Shown here piece after piece: positions 45,839-55,010 of a stretch of 64,000 nt of DNA. The notes under the pieces were generated by a model. That model was not told the DNA's origin. It did no database searches and saw nothing but the letters and a program-made list of their open reading frames with translations. This stretch comes from UBA7803 sp034522075 (GTDB lineage: Bacteria > Pseudomonadota > Gammaproteobacteria > Pseudomonadales > Azotimanducaceae): assembly GCA_034522075.1 (NCBI GenBank), contig JAXHLO010000006.1:310001-374000 (forward strand). Reading direction: 5' to 3'. The translations under genes and the position numbers were made by a program. Position 1 is the stretch's first letter; each line of letters starts with the position of its first letter.

Positions 45839-46375
45839 TTGGGCGAAAACACAGTGGTTGATGCAGACGGTTACCGGCCAAATGTCGGGATCGTCCTCTC
45901 CAACGACCTGGGTCAGGTGCTCTGGGCGCGCCGTGTCGGCGGACGCGACGCCTGGCAGTTTCCCCAGGGCGGCATCAACGAGGACGAATCCCTGGAAGAA
46001 GCGTTGTTCCGCGAGCTGCACGAAGAGGTGGGGCTGACGGCGGAATGTGTGGAAATTCTCGCGCTTACCCGCGACTGGCTGCACTATCGCCTGCCGCGGC
46101 GTATGCGCCGGTACAATTCGAGCCCCGGCTTCAAGGGTCAGAAGCAGAAGTGGTTTCTCCTGCGCATGCTGGCCGACGATGAACGGGTAAGGTGCAATGT
46201 GACAGCGAAGCCGGAATTCGATTACTGGCGCTGGGTGAGTTACTGGTACCCGGTGTGCCAGGTGGTGGACTTCAAACGCGACGTCTACCGCCGGGCGTTG
46301 AAAGAACTTGCGCCCCATCTACCCTATCGCCGGGCTCCCGCCAGCCACCGCGAACCAGGAGCGCCTGGATGCTGA
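45839..46375 (+). CDS. rppH: RNA pyrophosphohydrolase RppH
   Basis: The 178-aa Nudix hydrolase removes pyrophosphate from 5'-triphosphate mRNA ends, triggering RNase E decay. The Nudix box is GGINEDESLEEALFRELHEEVGL. It opens DGYRPNVGIVLSN and has WQFPQGG and NSSPGFKGQKQKWFLLRM, all typical. Start choice: TTG 45839 has AGGA 7 nt upstream. GTG 45854 is nearer the usual N-terminus but has no ribosome site. The stop overlaps the ptsP start region by 7 nt, so rppH and ptsP are coupled. Confidence 0.93.
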   Translation: MGENTVVDADGYRPNVGIVLSNDLGQVLWARRVGGRDAWQFPQGGINEDESLEEALFRELHEEVGLTAECVEILALTRDWLHYRLPRRMRRYNSSPGFKGQKQKWFLLRMLADDERVRCNVTAKPEFDYWRWVSYWYPVCQVVDFKRDVYRRALKELAPHLPYRRAPASHREPGAPGC

Positions 46376-48654
46376 CGACTCTGCGCCGCATCGTTCAGGA
46401 TGTGGCCGCTGCGGGCACCTTCCAGGAGGCGCTGCGCATCATCGTGCATGATGTCCGGGAGGCGCTGGGCACCGAGGTGTGCTCCATCTATCTGCTGAGC
46501 CCCGAAGGTGACCGCTATCTGTTCGTCGCCACGGAAGGGTTGAATCAGGATGCGGTGGGTAAGCTGTCCCTGGAGCTCGGCCAGGGGCTGACCACGCTGG
46601 TAGCGGAGCGCGCCGAGCCGCTCAATCTGGAAGATGCCAGCCAGCATCCGCGTTTCCACTACATCTCCGAGATCGGCGAAGAGCCGTTCAACGCCTTTCT
46701 CGGCGTGCCGGTGATTCATCACCGCCAGGTGCTCGGCGTGCTGGTGGTGCAGCAGCGCCAGAAACGCCGCTTCGATGAAAGCGAGGAAGCGTTTCTGGTC
46801 ACCCTGTCGGCACAGCTGGCCACAGTGATTGCCCATGCCGACGCCACCGGCGACATACGCAGGCTGTTCGACGCCGAAGCCGGCCGCGTCTCCGTAGCCA
46901 GTGACGTCATGTTCCGCGGCATCGCCGGGGCCCCGGGTATCGCCATCGGCACAGCGGTAGTGGTGCAGCCGCCGGCGAGCCTGGAAGGCGTACCGGAGCG
47001 GGAGACGGAGGACGTCACCACCGAGCTGCTGGTGCTCGACCGGGCCATCGAGTCCGTGCGCGGCGACATCCGCCGGATCAGTGAGGAATTCGCCAACAGC
47101 CTGCCGCGCGAGGAGCTGGCCCTTTTCGATGCCTATCTGCACATGCTCGACGACAATGCCCTGGCCGGCGACATGCGCGATCGGGTGCGCCGCGGCATCT
47201 GGGCCCAGGGGGCGCTGAAGCAGGTCATTCGGGAGCACGTCCGGCGCTTCGAGGCCATGGAGGATCCGTACCTGCGGGAACGCGGCGCCGACGTGAAGGA
47301 TCTCGGCCTGCGCGTCCTCGCCTATCTGCAGGACATCCGCGCGCGCAAAACCCAGTTCCCCAAGGACAGCGTGCTGGTGGGCCATGAGGTCACGCCGAGC
47401 ATGCTGGCCAACGTGCCGCCGGATCATCTCAATGGCATCGTTTCCGTGCGCGGCTCGGGCAGTTCCCACGTGGCCATCCTGGCCCGGGCCCTGGACATTC
47501 CGGCGGTCATGGGGGCCGTGGATCTGCCCATCGCAGACCTGGACGGCGAGCCCCTGATCGTCGATGGTTTCTACGGCGAGGTGTTTCTGCACCCGTCCCT
47601 GCACCTCGAGCAGAGCTACGAGTCGCTGCTCGCGGAGGAGCGGGAATTCTCCGTGGAACTCGAAGAGCTCAAGGAGCTGCCGTCCATCACCCTGGATGGC
47701 TGGCGGGTGGAACTGTGGGTGAACATCGGCCTGTCCGGCGATATCTCCCGTTCCCTGGACCGGGGCGCGGAAGGCATCGGCCTGTTCCGCACTGAGGTGC
47801 CGTTCATGACCCAGGAGCGCTTCCCCACCGAGGAGGAGCAGCGGGCCATCTACCGGGAGCACATGGAGGCGTTCGAGCCGCGGCCCGTGACCATGCGCAG
47901 CCTGGACATCGGCGGCGACAAGGCCCTGTCGTATTTCCCCATCAACGAGGAGAACCCGTTTCTCGGCTGGCGCGGTATCCGGGTAACCCTGGATCACCCG
48001 GAAATCTTCATGGTCCAGGCCCGCGCCATGATCAAAGCCAATGCCGGGCTGCGCGGGGAACTGCGCATCATGTTGCCGATGATTTCCAACGTGGCCGAAG
48101 TGGAGGAAGCCAAGGCCCTGATCCACCGGGCGTACATCGAAGTCCTCGAGGAAGGCGTACAGGTCAAACAGCCGCTGGTGGGGGTCATGGTGGAGGTGCC
48201 CGCCGCGGTCTATCAGGCCCGGGAACTGGCCCGGCGGGTGGACTTTCTGGCCGTAGGTTCCAACGACCTTACCCAGTACATGCTGGCCGTGGACCGCAAC
48301 AATCCCCGTGTTGCAGACCTCTACCAGGAAACCCATCCGGCGGTGCTCACGGCGCTGCGTGAGGTGGCGCGGGCCGCCCACCGGGAGGAATCCTACGTGG
48401 GCATCTGCGGCGAGCTCGCGGGCACGCCCATCGGCGCCGTGCTGTTGATGGCCATGGGCTATCACGTGCTGTCCATGAACGCGACCAATCTGCCCAAGGT
48501 GAAGTGGGTCATGCGCAACATCCGGCGCAACGAGGCGCGGCGCATGCTCGCCCGGGTGCTGCGCATGACGACGGCGGAAGAGGTCAAATCCTATATGCGC
48601 GCCCAGCTCGTCAAGGCGGGGCTGGGCCGGGTGGTGCCCTCCTATCACACCTGA
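46369..48654 (+). CDS. ptsP: Phosphoenolpyruvate-protein phosphotransferase PtsP (EI-Ntr)
   Basis: The 761-aa enzyme has an N-terminal GAF domain (about residues 1-150), followed by a complete Enzyme I: N-terminal HPr-binding part, phospho-His swivel (GSGSSHVAILAR) and the C-terminal PEP barrel (DIGGDKALSYFPINEENPFLGWRGIR, GSNDLTQYMLAVDR). It starts the nitrogen phosphotransferase relay EI-Ntr to NPr to IIA-Ntr; the partners are not in the window. ATG 46369 has AGGAG 8 nt upstream. The rppH-ptsP pairing is common in gammaproteobacteria. Confidence 0.97.
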   Translation: MLTTLRRIVQDVAAAGTFQEALRIIVHDVREALGTEVCSIYLLSPEGDRYLFVATEGLNQDAVGKLSLELGQGLTTLVAERAEPLNLEDASQHPRFHYISEIGEEPFNAFLGVPVIHHRQVLGVLVVQQRQKRRFDESEEAFLVTLSAQLATVIAHADATGDIRRLFDAEAGRVSVASDVMFRGIAGAPGIAIGTAVVVQPPASLEGVPERETEDVTTELLVLDRAIESVRGDIRRISEEFANSLPREELALFDAYLHMLDDNALAGDMRDRVRRGIWAQGALKQVIREHVRRFEAMEDPYLRERGADVKDLGLRVLAYLQDIRARKTQFPKDSVLVGHEVTPSMLANVPPDHLNGIVSVRGSGSSHVAILARALDIPAVMGAVDLPIADLDGEPLIVDGFYGEVFLHPSLHLEQSYESLLAEEREFSVELEELKELPSITLDGWRVELWVNIGLSGDISRSLDRGAEGIGLFRTEVPFMTQERFPTEEEQRAIYREHMEAFEPRPVTMRSLDIGGDKALSYFPINEENPFLGWRGIRVTLDHPEIFMVQARAMIKANAGLRGELRIMLPMISNVAEVEEAKALIHRAYIEVLEEGVQVKQPLVGVMVEVPAAVYQARELARRVDFLAVGSNDLTQYMLAVDRNNPRVADLYQETHPAVLTALREVARAAHREESYVGICGELAGTPIGAVLLMAMGYHVLSMNATNLPKVKWVMRNIRRNEARRMLARVLRMTTAEEVKSYMRAQLVKAGLGRVVPSYHT

Positions 48655-48688
48655 CCAGTCGGCGACGCCGGCACCGGGCCGCGGCGCC

Positions 48689-49927
48689 CTGCCTGCCTGG
48701 GCTCTCTATGACTGGGCCAACTCAGCCTTTGCCACCCTCATCCAGACTTTCGTCTTTGCCGCCTACTTCACCCGCCAGGTGGCCGCAGATGAAACCACCG
48801 GAACCGCGCAGTGGGGCTATGCCACCGCCGCCGCCGCCGCCGTCATTGCCCTCGGCGGGCCGGTGCTGGGCGCGGTGGTCGACCAGGGCGGGCGGCGCAA
48901 GCCCTACCTGGGTGCCTTCACTGCCCTGGGGGTGGCCGCCACTGCGGGCCTGTGGTTCGTCGGCCCCGGCGGCCTGGGGGTACTGCCGGCGCTGGTTCTG
49001 GTTGCCGTGGCCACCGTGGGGGTGGAACTGGCCATCGTCTTCTACAACGCCATGCTGGCGGATCTGGCACCGCCGGGGCGCATCGGCCGCTGGTCCGGCT
49101 GGGGCTGGGGGCTCGGCTACCTGGGGGGCCTGGCCTGTCTGCTGGTGGCCCTGTTCGGTTTCATCGAAGACCCCGCCTGGCTGGATCTGAACCGGGAGGA
49201 CTTTTCCCACGTGCGCGGTACCTTTCTGCTCACCGCCGTCTGGCTCGCGGTGTTCTCGGTGCCGCTGTTCATCCTGACCCCCGACCGCCCGGCTCTGGGG
49301 AAATCCCTGCGCCGCGCCGTTGTCGATGGCGTGCGCCAACTCGCCGACTCGCTGGCGCGGGTACGCGCCTATGCGACGATCGTACGCTTTCTCATCGCGC
49401 GCATGCTGTTCGTCGACGGCCTGGCGACCCTGTTCGCATTCGGCGGCGTTTTCGCGGCGGGTACGTTCGACATGGATGAACGGCAGGTCCTGCTGTTCGG
49501 CATCGCCCTCAATGCCACGGCCGGTGCCGGGGCGTTCGCCTTCGGCTGGTTCGACGACCGGGTAGGCAGCCGGGCCACGATGCTCGCGGCCCTGGCGGGC
49601 CTGATCCTCACCGGCAGCGCTCTGCTGCTGGTCGCCGATCCGCTGTGGTTCTGGCTACTGGGCATGACCCTGGGCATCTTCGTGGGCCCCGCGCAGGCGG
49701 CCAGCCGCGCCTATCTGGCCCGTGCCGCGCCCGCAGAGCTGCGCACCGAGATGTTCGGTCTGTTCGCTCTGTCGGGCAAGGCCACCGCGTTTCTCGGCCC
49801 GCTGCTGGTGGGCTGGATTACCGTGCTGGCGTCGAGTCAGCGGGTGGGTATGGCCACCATCATCGTGTTCTTTGCTGCCGGGGCAGCGCTGCTGCTCACG
49901 GTGCCGGAGCAACGCCCGGAGCGCTGA
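48689..49927 (+). CDS. UMF1-family MFS transporter, start codon unresolved
   Basis: The 12-TM-like permease is of the UMF1 type. The coding signal begins with PAWALYDWANSAFATLIQTF, the conserved first transmembrane segment of the family, which lies upstream of the first GTG in frame (48779). The frame is open from 48569, but between there and 48779 it contains no ATG, GTG or TTG. CTG 48689 is the only near-standard codon. I give that as a provisional start, 412 codons from the end. The conserved DLNREDF and GPAQAASRAYLARAAP segments follow. Substrate unknown. It begins about 35 nt after ptsP. Confidence 0.8.
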   Translation: MPAWALYDWANSAFATLIQTFVFAAYFTRQVAADETTGTAQWGYATAAAAAVIALGGPVLGAVVDQGGRRKPYLGAFTALGVAATAGLWFVGPGGLGVLPALVLVAVATVGVELAIVFYNAMLADLAPPGRIGRWSGWGWGLGYLGGLACLLVALFGFIEDPAWLDLNREDFSHVRGTFLLTAVWLAVFSVPLFILTPDRPALGKSLRRAVVDGVRQLADSLARVRAYATIVRFLIARMLFVDGLATLFAFGGVFAAGTFDMDERQVLLFGIALNATAGAGAFAFGWFDDRVGSRATMLAALAGLILTGSALLLVADPLWFWLLGMTLGIFVGPAQAASRAYLARAAPAELRTEMFGLFALSGKATAFLGPLLVGWITVLASSQRVGMATIIVFFAAGAALLLTVPEQRPER

Positions 49928-49931
49928 GGCG

Positions 49932-50705
49932 TCACAGCGCCTGCGCCAGGTCTACCTCGTAGCGCACCCGTTCCCCGGCTGCCCCGCCGGGTCCGTACTG
50001 TTGCTCCACGAGAGAAACGCTGGGCGCTGCGCCGCGGCGCGGGCGGTTGAAGATCACAGCCGTACTGGCCCGCGTGCCGTAGTCGTCGCCGACGATGAAG
50101 GCGGGAGCCACCCGGCGTTCGAGTTCCAGCGGCCGGCCGCGGCGGGGCAGCGCCTCGTCCGGCGGCACCGTACGGTCGGCCAGCAGATCGATCAGGCGCT
50201 CCGCCTGGGCACCGGCAGACACGGCGCGGGCCAGCGCCTCACGACCGTAGGTAACCTTGGGCCACGTGGCACCGAGTTCCGCATTGGCCAGGCCATAGAC
50301 ACCGGGCGGCAGGTCCTGGGTATGGCCGCGGTTCGAGGTGTACACCAGCGCTGCGCCGTCCCACAGGAGCAGATTGAAACCGCGGTAGGCGGACGTGTGC
50401 AGGTGATGGGCAAAGTGGTGGGCGCCGTCATTGCCGGCAAGAAAGGTCTCCGGCAGGCGGCCGCGGCTGAGCGGGGCCTCGGATGGGCCTTCCTCGGCGA
50501 AGTTGGTGACCGTGGCGAATCGACCCCGGGTGCTGACGCCGAGCCAGGTTCCGCCGGCGGACAGATCCCGGCCGGCCAGAACATGGGGCGCATCCTCCCA
50601 GAAGTGTGCGCTCGTCGCCGGGCGCGCGTAGAATTCGTCCCGGTTCGCGGCCACCACCAGCGGGTGTTCCGAATCCGGGTCGTAGGCAAACAGTACCAGG
50701 CACAT
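49932..50705 (-). CDS. NRDE family (TANGO2-like) protein
   Basis: The 257-aa protein of the NRDE/TANGO2 family has an N-terminal Cys (MCLVLFAY), as in Ntn-hydrolase-like proteins, and the name-giving motif ANRDEFYARP (residues 20-29). It continues with VLAGRDLSAGGTWLGV. Animal TANGO2 has been linked to haem or lipid handling; bacterial function is not established. It stands alone on the minus strand, converging on the UMF1 transporter and diverging from lgt. Confidence 0.9.
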   Translation of the reverse strand: MCLVLFAYDPDSEHPLVVAANRDEFYARPATSAHFWEDAPHVLAGRDLSAGGTWLGVSTRGRFATVTNFAEEGPSEAPLSRGRLPETFLAGNDGAHHFAHHLHTSAYRGFNLLLWDGAALVYTSNRGHTQDLPPGVYGLANAELGATWPKVTYGREALARAVSAGAQAERLIDLLADRTVPPDEALPRRGRPLELERRVAPAFIVGDDYGTRASTAVIFNRPRRGAAPSVSLVEQQYGPGGAAGERVRYEVDLAQAL

Positions 50706-50848
50706 GGGCGGTTGCGGGTTCCTTGTGACGGGCGGTTCTACTCTACCGCGCCGGGTTTCCAGGTGGGGTAGCGTAGCAGAGCAGGGCCGCCGGGTTCGCC
50801 GCGGCGCCTCGATTTCCGGCCCCTGGGGCGCAACGGAGGTTTCAAGCG

Positions 50849-51682
50849 GTGGAGCATCTGCATTACCCGGACATCGATCCGGTCATCATCGCGCTGGGCC
50901 CGCTGTCCGTGCGCTGGTACGGGCTGGCCTATCTGGCCGCCTTCGCCCTGTGCTGGTGGCTGGGCAACCGCCGCGCCGACCGGCCCGGCAGCGGCTGGAC
51001 CCGCGCGGACGTCTCCGACGTGGTGTTTTACGGTGCCGTAGGCGCCGTGCTCGGCGGCCGGGTGGGTTATTCCCTGTTCTACGGCTTCGAGCAGCTCGCC
51101 CGGGATCCGCTGTTCATCCTGCGCATCTGGGAAGGCGGCATGTCCTTTCACGGCGGTCTGATCGGCGGCGTGCTCGGGCTGTGGTGGTTCGCCCGCCGCA
51201 TGGAGCGCACGTTTCTGCAGGTCAGCGACTTCGTCGTGCCGCTGGTTCCCCTGGGGCTGGGGCTGGGCCGGCTCGGCAATTTCGCCAACACGGAATTGCC
51301 GGGGCGCATGACCGATACCGTGTTCGGCCTGATCTATCCCTGCTCGGCAGAAGCCATCCGCCAGATCAATCCGCTGTGCGTGGGTGAATGGGAGAGCTTT
51401 GCGCGCCATCCCTCGCCGCTGTATCAGGCGTTTGCCGAGGGTCTGGTGCTGTTCGCCGTGGTCTGGCTGTTCTCGGCCCGGCGGCGGCCGGTGGGTATGG
51501 TGTCCGGCGTGTTCCTGGCCGGTTACGGGGTGCTGCGGTTCGCCACCGAGTTCTTCCGCACACCGGATGCCCATCTGGGATTCGTGGCCCTGGACTGGCT
51601 CACCATGGGCCAGCTGCTGTCGCTCCCCATGGTCATCGTTGGTATTCTGCTGCTCCTGCGAGGGCGGCACACGAAGGCGTAA
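50849..51682 (+). CDS. lgt: Prolipoprotein diacylglyceryl transferase
   Basis: The 277-aa inner-membrane enzyme transfers diacylglycerol to the lipobox cysteine of prolipoproteins. About seven hydrophobic segments are seen. Key motifs are MSFHGGLIGG (essential His), the Lgt signature GRLGNFANTELPG, and HPSPLYQ. The GTG start 50849 follows GGAGG with 9-nt spacing. It is followed by thyA after 3 nt, a conserved lgt-thyA arrangement in proteobacteria. Confidence 0.97.
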   Translation: MEHLHYPDIDPVIIALGPLSVRWYGLAYLAAFALCWWLGNRRADRPGSGWTRADVSDVVFYGAVGAVLGGRVGYSLFYGFEQLARDPLFILRIWEGGMSFHGGLIGGVLGLWWFARRMERTFLQVSDFVVPLVPLGLGLGRLGNFANTELPGRMTDTVFGLIYPCSAEAIRQINPLCVGEWESFARHPSPLYQAFAEGLVLFAVVWLFSARRRPVGMVSGVFLAGYGVLRFATEFFRTPDAHLGFVALDWLTMGQLLSLPMVIVGILLLLRGRHTKA

Positions 51683-51685
51683 TTC

Positions 51686-52480
51686 ATGCGGCAGTATCTC
51701 GATCTCATGCGGCACGTGCGTGAGCATGGCGTGTTCAAGAGCGACCGCACGGGCACGGGAACCTACAGCGTCTTCGGCCATCAGCTGCGCTTCGATCTGG
51801 CCGCCGGATTTCCGCTGGTCACCACCAAAAAAATGTTCGTCAAGGGCATCATTCACGAGCTGTTGTGGTTTCTCCAAGGCAGTACCAACATCGGTTACCT
51901 GCTCGAGCATGACGTGCACATCTGGGACGAGTGGGCCGATGAGCACGGCGAGCTGGGGCCCGTTTACGGCTCCCAGTGGCGGTCCTGGCCGGCGCCGGAC
52001 GGCAGCACCATCGATCAGATCAGCCGGGTGGTGACCGACATCCGCAGCAACCCGGACTCGCGGCGCCTCATCGTCAGCGCCTGGAATGTGGCCGAGGTAG
52101 ACCGTATGGCTCTGCCGCCCTGCCACACATTGTTCCAGTTCTACGTGGCCGACGGGCGCTTGTCGTGCCAGCTCTATCAGCGCAGCGCCGATGTGTTTCT
52201 CGGCGTGCCGTTCAATATCGCCTCCTACGCGCTGCTCACTCTGATGGTGGCTCAGGTCTGTGACCTGGTGCCGGGGGATTTCGTGCATACCTTCGGCGAT
52301 GCGCATCTGTATGCCAATCATCTCGAGCAGGCCGACCGCCAGCTCGCTCGAGATCCCATGCCGCTGCCGGCCATGAGCCTGAACCCCGCGGTGCGGGATA
52401 TCTTCGGGTTCCGTTTCGATGATTTCACCCTGGAGGGCTACCGCTGCCATGCGGGTATCAAGGCGCCCATTGCAGTCTGA
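51686..52480 (+). CDS. thyA: Thymidylate synthase
   Basis: The 264-aa enzyme methylates dUMP to dTMP using 5,10-methylene-THF. The catalytic Cys is in LPPCHTLFQFYV, and the dUMP-binding Arg region is SDRTGTGTYSVFG. The cofactor-side segments ELLWFLQGSTNI and VPFNIASYALLT are intact. The length equals that of E. coli ThyA (264 aa). It is followed by folA, which regenerates the THF it consumes. Confidence 0.98.
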   Translation: MRQYLDLMRHVREHGVFKSDRTGTGTYSVFGHQLRFDLAAGFPLVTTKKMFVKGIIHELLWFLQGSTNIGYLLEHDVHIWDEWADEHGELGPVYGSQWRSWPAPDGSTIDQISRVVTDIRSNPDSRRLIVSAWNVAEVDRMALPPCHTLFQFYVADGRLSCQLYQRSADVFLGVPFNIASYALLTLMVAQVCDLVPGDFVHTFGDAHLYANHLEQADRQLARDPMPLPAMSLNPAVRDIFGFRFDDFTLEGYRCHAGIKAPIAV

Positions 52481-52513
52481 GGCCGTACCGGTGCCTGCGC
52501 AGGACCTGATGGC

Positions 52514-53044
52514 ATGAAGGTCTCCATGATCTGGGCCATGACGCGCAACCGCGTCATCGGCCGGGACAACGATCTGCCCTGGCATCTGCCCCGGGACATG
52601 CGCCACTTCATGACCACCACCCGCGGCCATCCCGTGATCATGGGCCGGCGCACCTTTGAATCCATGGACCGCCGGCCGTTGCCGAATCGCACCAACATCG
52701 TCGTCACCGGTGATCGTGCCTACCCGGCCGCGGGCATCGAAGTGGCGGCGGATCTGCCGGCGGCGCTGGCGGTGGCCGAGGCGCAGTGCCGGCATGACGG
52801 GGTGGATGAAGCCTTCATCACCGGCGGCGCCGGTCTCTATGCCGCCGGCCTGGCGGTGGCCGACCGGCTGTACGTGACCGAGATCGATGCGGAGCTGGAG
52901 GGCGACACGTTCTTTCCGGAGATCGACTGGTCGCAGTGGCGGTGCGTCGAGCGCACGGCCTATCCGGCCGACGATCGGCACGCCTTTCCATTCACCATCG
53001 CCACTTACGAACGGGATCAGCAGCATGCGGACACCAATCACTGA
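52514..53044 (+). CDS. folA: Dihydrofolate reductase
   Basis: The 176-aa enzyme reduces dihydrofolate to THF with NADPH. It has the N-terminal SMIWAMTRNRVIGRDNDLPW, the active-site acid in LPRDMRHF, the NADPH-binding MGRRTFESM and the GGAGLYAAGLAVADRLYVTEI segment. It lies directly after thyA. The 3' end overlaps the start of the S9 peptidase by 20 nt, in another frame. Confidence 0.97.
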   Translation: MKVSMIWAMTRNRVIGRDNDLPWHLPRDMRHFMTTTRGHPVIMGRRTFESMDRRPLPNRTNIVVTGDRAYPAAGIEVAADLPAALAVAEAQCRHDGVDEAFITGGAGLYAAGLAVADRLYVTEIDAELEGDTFFPEIDWSQWRCVERTAYPADDRHAFPFTIATYERDQQHADTNH

Positions 53045-55010
53045 CGGCCTGGCGCGGCGCAGCTGGATCGCCGCTGTTGCGCTGACCTTGGCCGCCTGCG
53101 CGGGCCCGCAGGCGCCGCCGGAGCGCGGCGACACAGCGCCGCGGCGCATCGGTAACCTGGAGGTGCGCGGGGTGCCGGACATTGCGCCGGAACTCAGCGC
53201 GCGTCTGCAGCAATACCGCAACACGCGGGCCGCCCGCCTGCAGGGCTGGCTGGGCGACGGTGTGCTGATCGCCACCCGCTTCGGCGACACCAGCCAGCTG
53301 CATCGGGTGGCGCAACCGCTGGGCATGCGCCGTCAGTTGACGTTCTTTCGCGAACCGGTCGCCGAGGCGGTGGTAGCCGCGCAGGACAACGCGGACGGCT
53401 TCGTGTATCTGCGCGATGCCGGCGGGTCGGAGAACTATCAGCTTTTTCATTACGACCTGGCCAGCGGTACCTCGTCCCTGCGCAGCGATGGCCGCTCCCG
53501 TTACACGGGCGTCGTCTGGGCCAACGGCGGTGAGCGCTTCGCCTATACCACCACCGAGCGCAACGGCCGCGACTGGGACATTCACCTGCAGACTGTCACG
53601 GGCGAGACCCGGACGATACTGGAGGCCGGCGGTACCGGCTGGATGGTGGAAGATTTCGCGCCGGACGATACCCATCTGCTGGTCTCGCGCTACGTCTCCA
53701 TCAACGAGTCGAAACTCTATGAGCTGTCGCTGACGGACGGGTCGCTGACGCCGCTGATCGACGAAGACCGGCGGGCCGCCATCCGCCAGGCCGCCTACGC
53801 CCCGGATGGCGAGCGGGTCTTCTTCACCGCCGATCTCGGCGCCGAGTTTCTGCGCCTGCACGAACTCGACCGGCGGACGGGGCGCATCCGGGTGCTCACC
53901 GGCGACATCGCCTGGGACGTGGAAGCGTTCGCCGTTGCGCCGCAGGGCGAACACCTGGCCTTTACCGTGAACGAAGGCGGCTACTCCCGTCTTTACGTCT
54001 GGCAGATGCCGACGCGCACCCGCGTTGCCCTGCCGGCGCTGCCGGCGGGGATCATTTCGGAGCTCATGTTTCACCCCGACGGCGACCGGCTGGGCTTCTC
54101 TCTGGCGCAACCCACCGCGCCCCGGGACGTCTACAGCGTGCATCTCCGCGAGCGGTCGCTGGCACGCTGGACGCGCAGTGAAACCGGCGGGCTCGACCCG
54201 GACGGCTTCGTCACCCCGGAGCTGATCGCCTACCCCACTTTCGACACCGTGAACGGCGCCCAGCGCCGTATTCCGGCGTTCGTCTACCGGCCGGCGGGGC
54301 CGGGCCCCCACCCGGTCTACGTGACCATACACGGCGGGCCGGAATCCCAGTATCGGCCGTACTTCTCCGCCGCCCTGCAGTACTACGTGAAGGAGCTGGG
54401 CATGGCCGTCGTGGCGCCCAACGTGCGCGGCTCGGCCGGTTACGGCAAGAGCTATCTGCAGCTCGACAATGCCGAGCGGCGTGAGGACTCGGTACGGGAT
54501 ATCGGCGCGCTGCTCGACTGGGTCGCCGCCACGGCGGATCTGGACGCCGACCGGGTCGTGGTCAGCGGCGGTTCCTATGGCGGTTACATGGTGCTGGCCT
54601 CGCTGGTGCAATATTCCGACCGCCTGATTGCCGGGGTGGAGCGCGTCGGCATCAGTAACTTCGTCACCTTCCTCACCAATACGGAGGATTACCGCCGCAA
54701 TCTGCGCCGTGCCGAATACGGCGATGAGCGGGACCCGCGGATGCGGGAGTATCTGGAGCAGATCTCGCCGCTCAACAACGTGGAGCGGATCCGCCGGCCC
54801 CTGCTGATCACCCAGGGCGCCAACGACCCGCGGGTGCCGGCCGGCGAGAGCGAGCAGATCTATCAGGCTCTGCAACGCAACGGTGTGCCGGTCTGGTACG
54901 TGCTGGCCCTGGACGAGGGGCATGGTTTCCGCAAGAAGGCCAACAGCGACTACGCGGCCGCCGCCACCGTGGCGTTTCTGCAGCGGTTTGCGCTCAGCGG
55001 GCAGCACTGA
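53025..55010 (+). CDS. S9 family peptidase, lipoprotein
   Basis: The 661-aa prolyl-oligopeptidase-family enzyme has a lipoprotein signal peptide (VALTLAAC lipobox, Cys near residue 24), so it is probably membrane-anchored in the periplasm. A beta-propeller (about residues 60-400) precedes the alpha/beta hydrolase domain. There the nucleophile is in SGGSYGGYMVL, the Asp in TQGANDPRVPAGES and the His in DEGHGF. It resembles dipeptidyl or acylaminoacyl peptidases. Its gene starts within folA, and its stop touches the next gene's GTG, so it sits in a tight operon. Confidence 0.92.
   Translation: MRTPITDGLARRSWIAAVALTLAACAGPQAPPERGDTAPRRIGNLEVRGVPDIAPELSARLQQYRNTRAARLQGWLGDGVLIATRFGDTSQLHRVAQPLGMRRQLTFFREPVAEAVVAAQDNADGFVYLRDAGGSENYQLFHYDLASGTSSLRSDGRSRYTGVVWANGGERFAYTTTERNGRDWDIHLQTVTGETRTILEAGGTGWMVEDFAPDDTHLLVSRYVSINESKLYELSLTDGSLTPLIDEDRRAAIRQAAYAPDGERVFFTADLGAEFLRLHELDRRTGRIRVLTGDIAWDVEAFAVAPQGEHLAFTVNEGGYSRLYVWQMPTRTRVALPALPAGIISELMFHPDGDRLGFSLAQPTAPRDVYSVHLRERSLARWTRSETGGLDPDGFVTPELIAYPTFDTVNGAQRRIPAFVYRPAGPGPHPVYVTIHGGPESQYRPYFSAALQYYVKELGMAVVAPNVRGSAGYGKSYLQLDNAERREDSVRDIGALLDWVAATADLDADRVVVSGGSYGGYMVLASLVQYSDRLIAGVERVGISNFVTFLTNTEDYRRNLRRAEYGDERDPRMREYLEQISPLNNVERIRRPLLITQGANDPRVPAGESEQIYQALQRNGVPVWYVLALDEGHGFRKKANSDYAAAATVAFLQRFALSGQH

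Noticed and set aside
46324..48648. A 774-codon antisense frame opposite ptsP
   Set aside because: ptsP has all Enzyme I motifs; the His/Gly/Gln-rich antisense product is typical of shadow frames.
50738..53326. An antisense open frame of over 800 codons opposite lgt-thyA-folA
   Set aside because: It is a mirror of GC-rich coding sequence; the sense strand holds three well-recognised genes there and the antisense protein has no recognisable motif.
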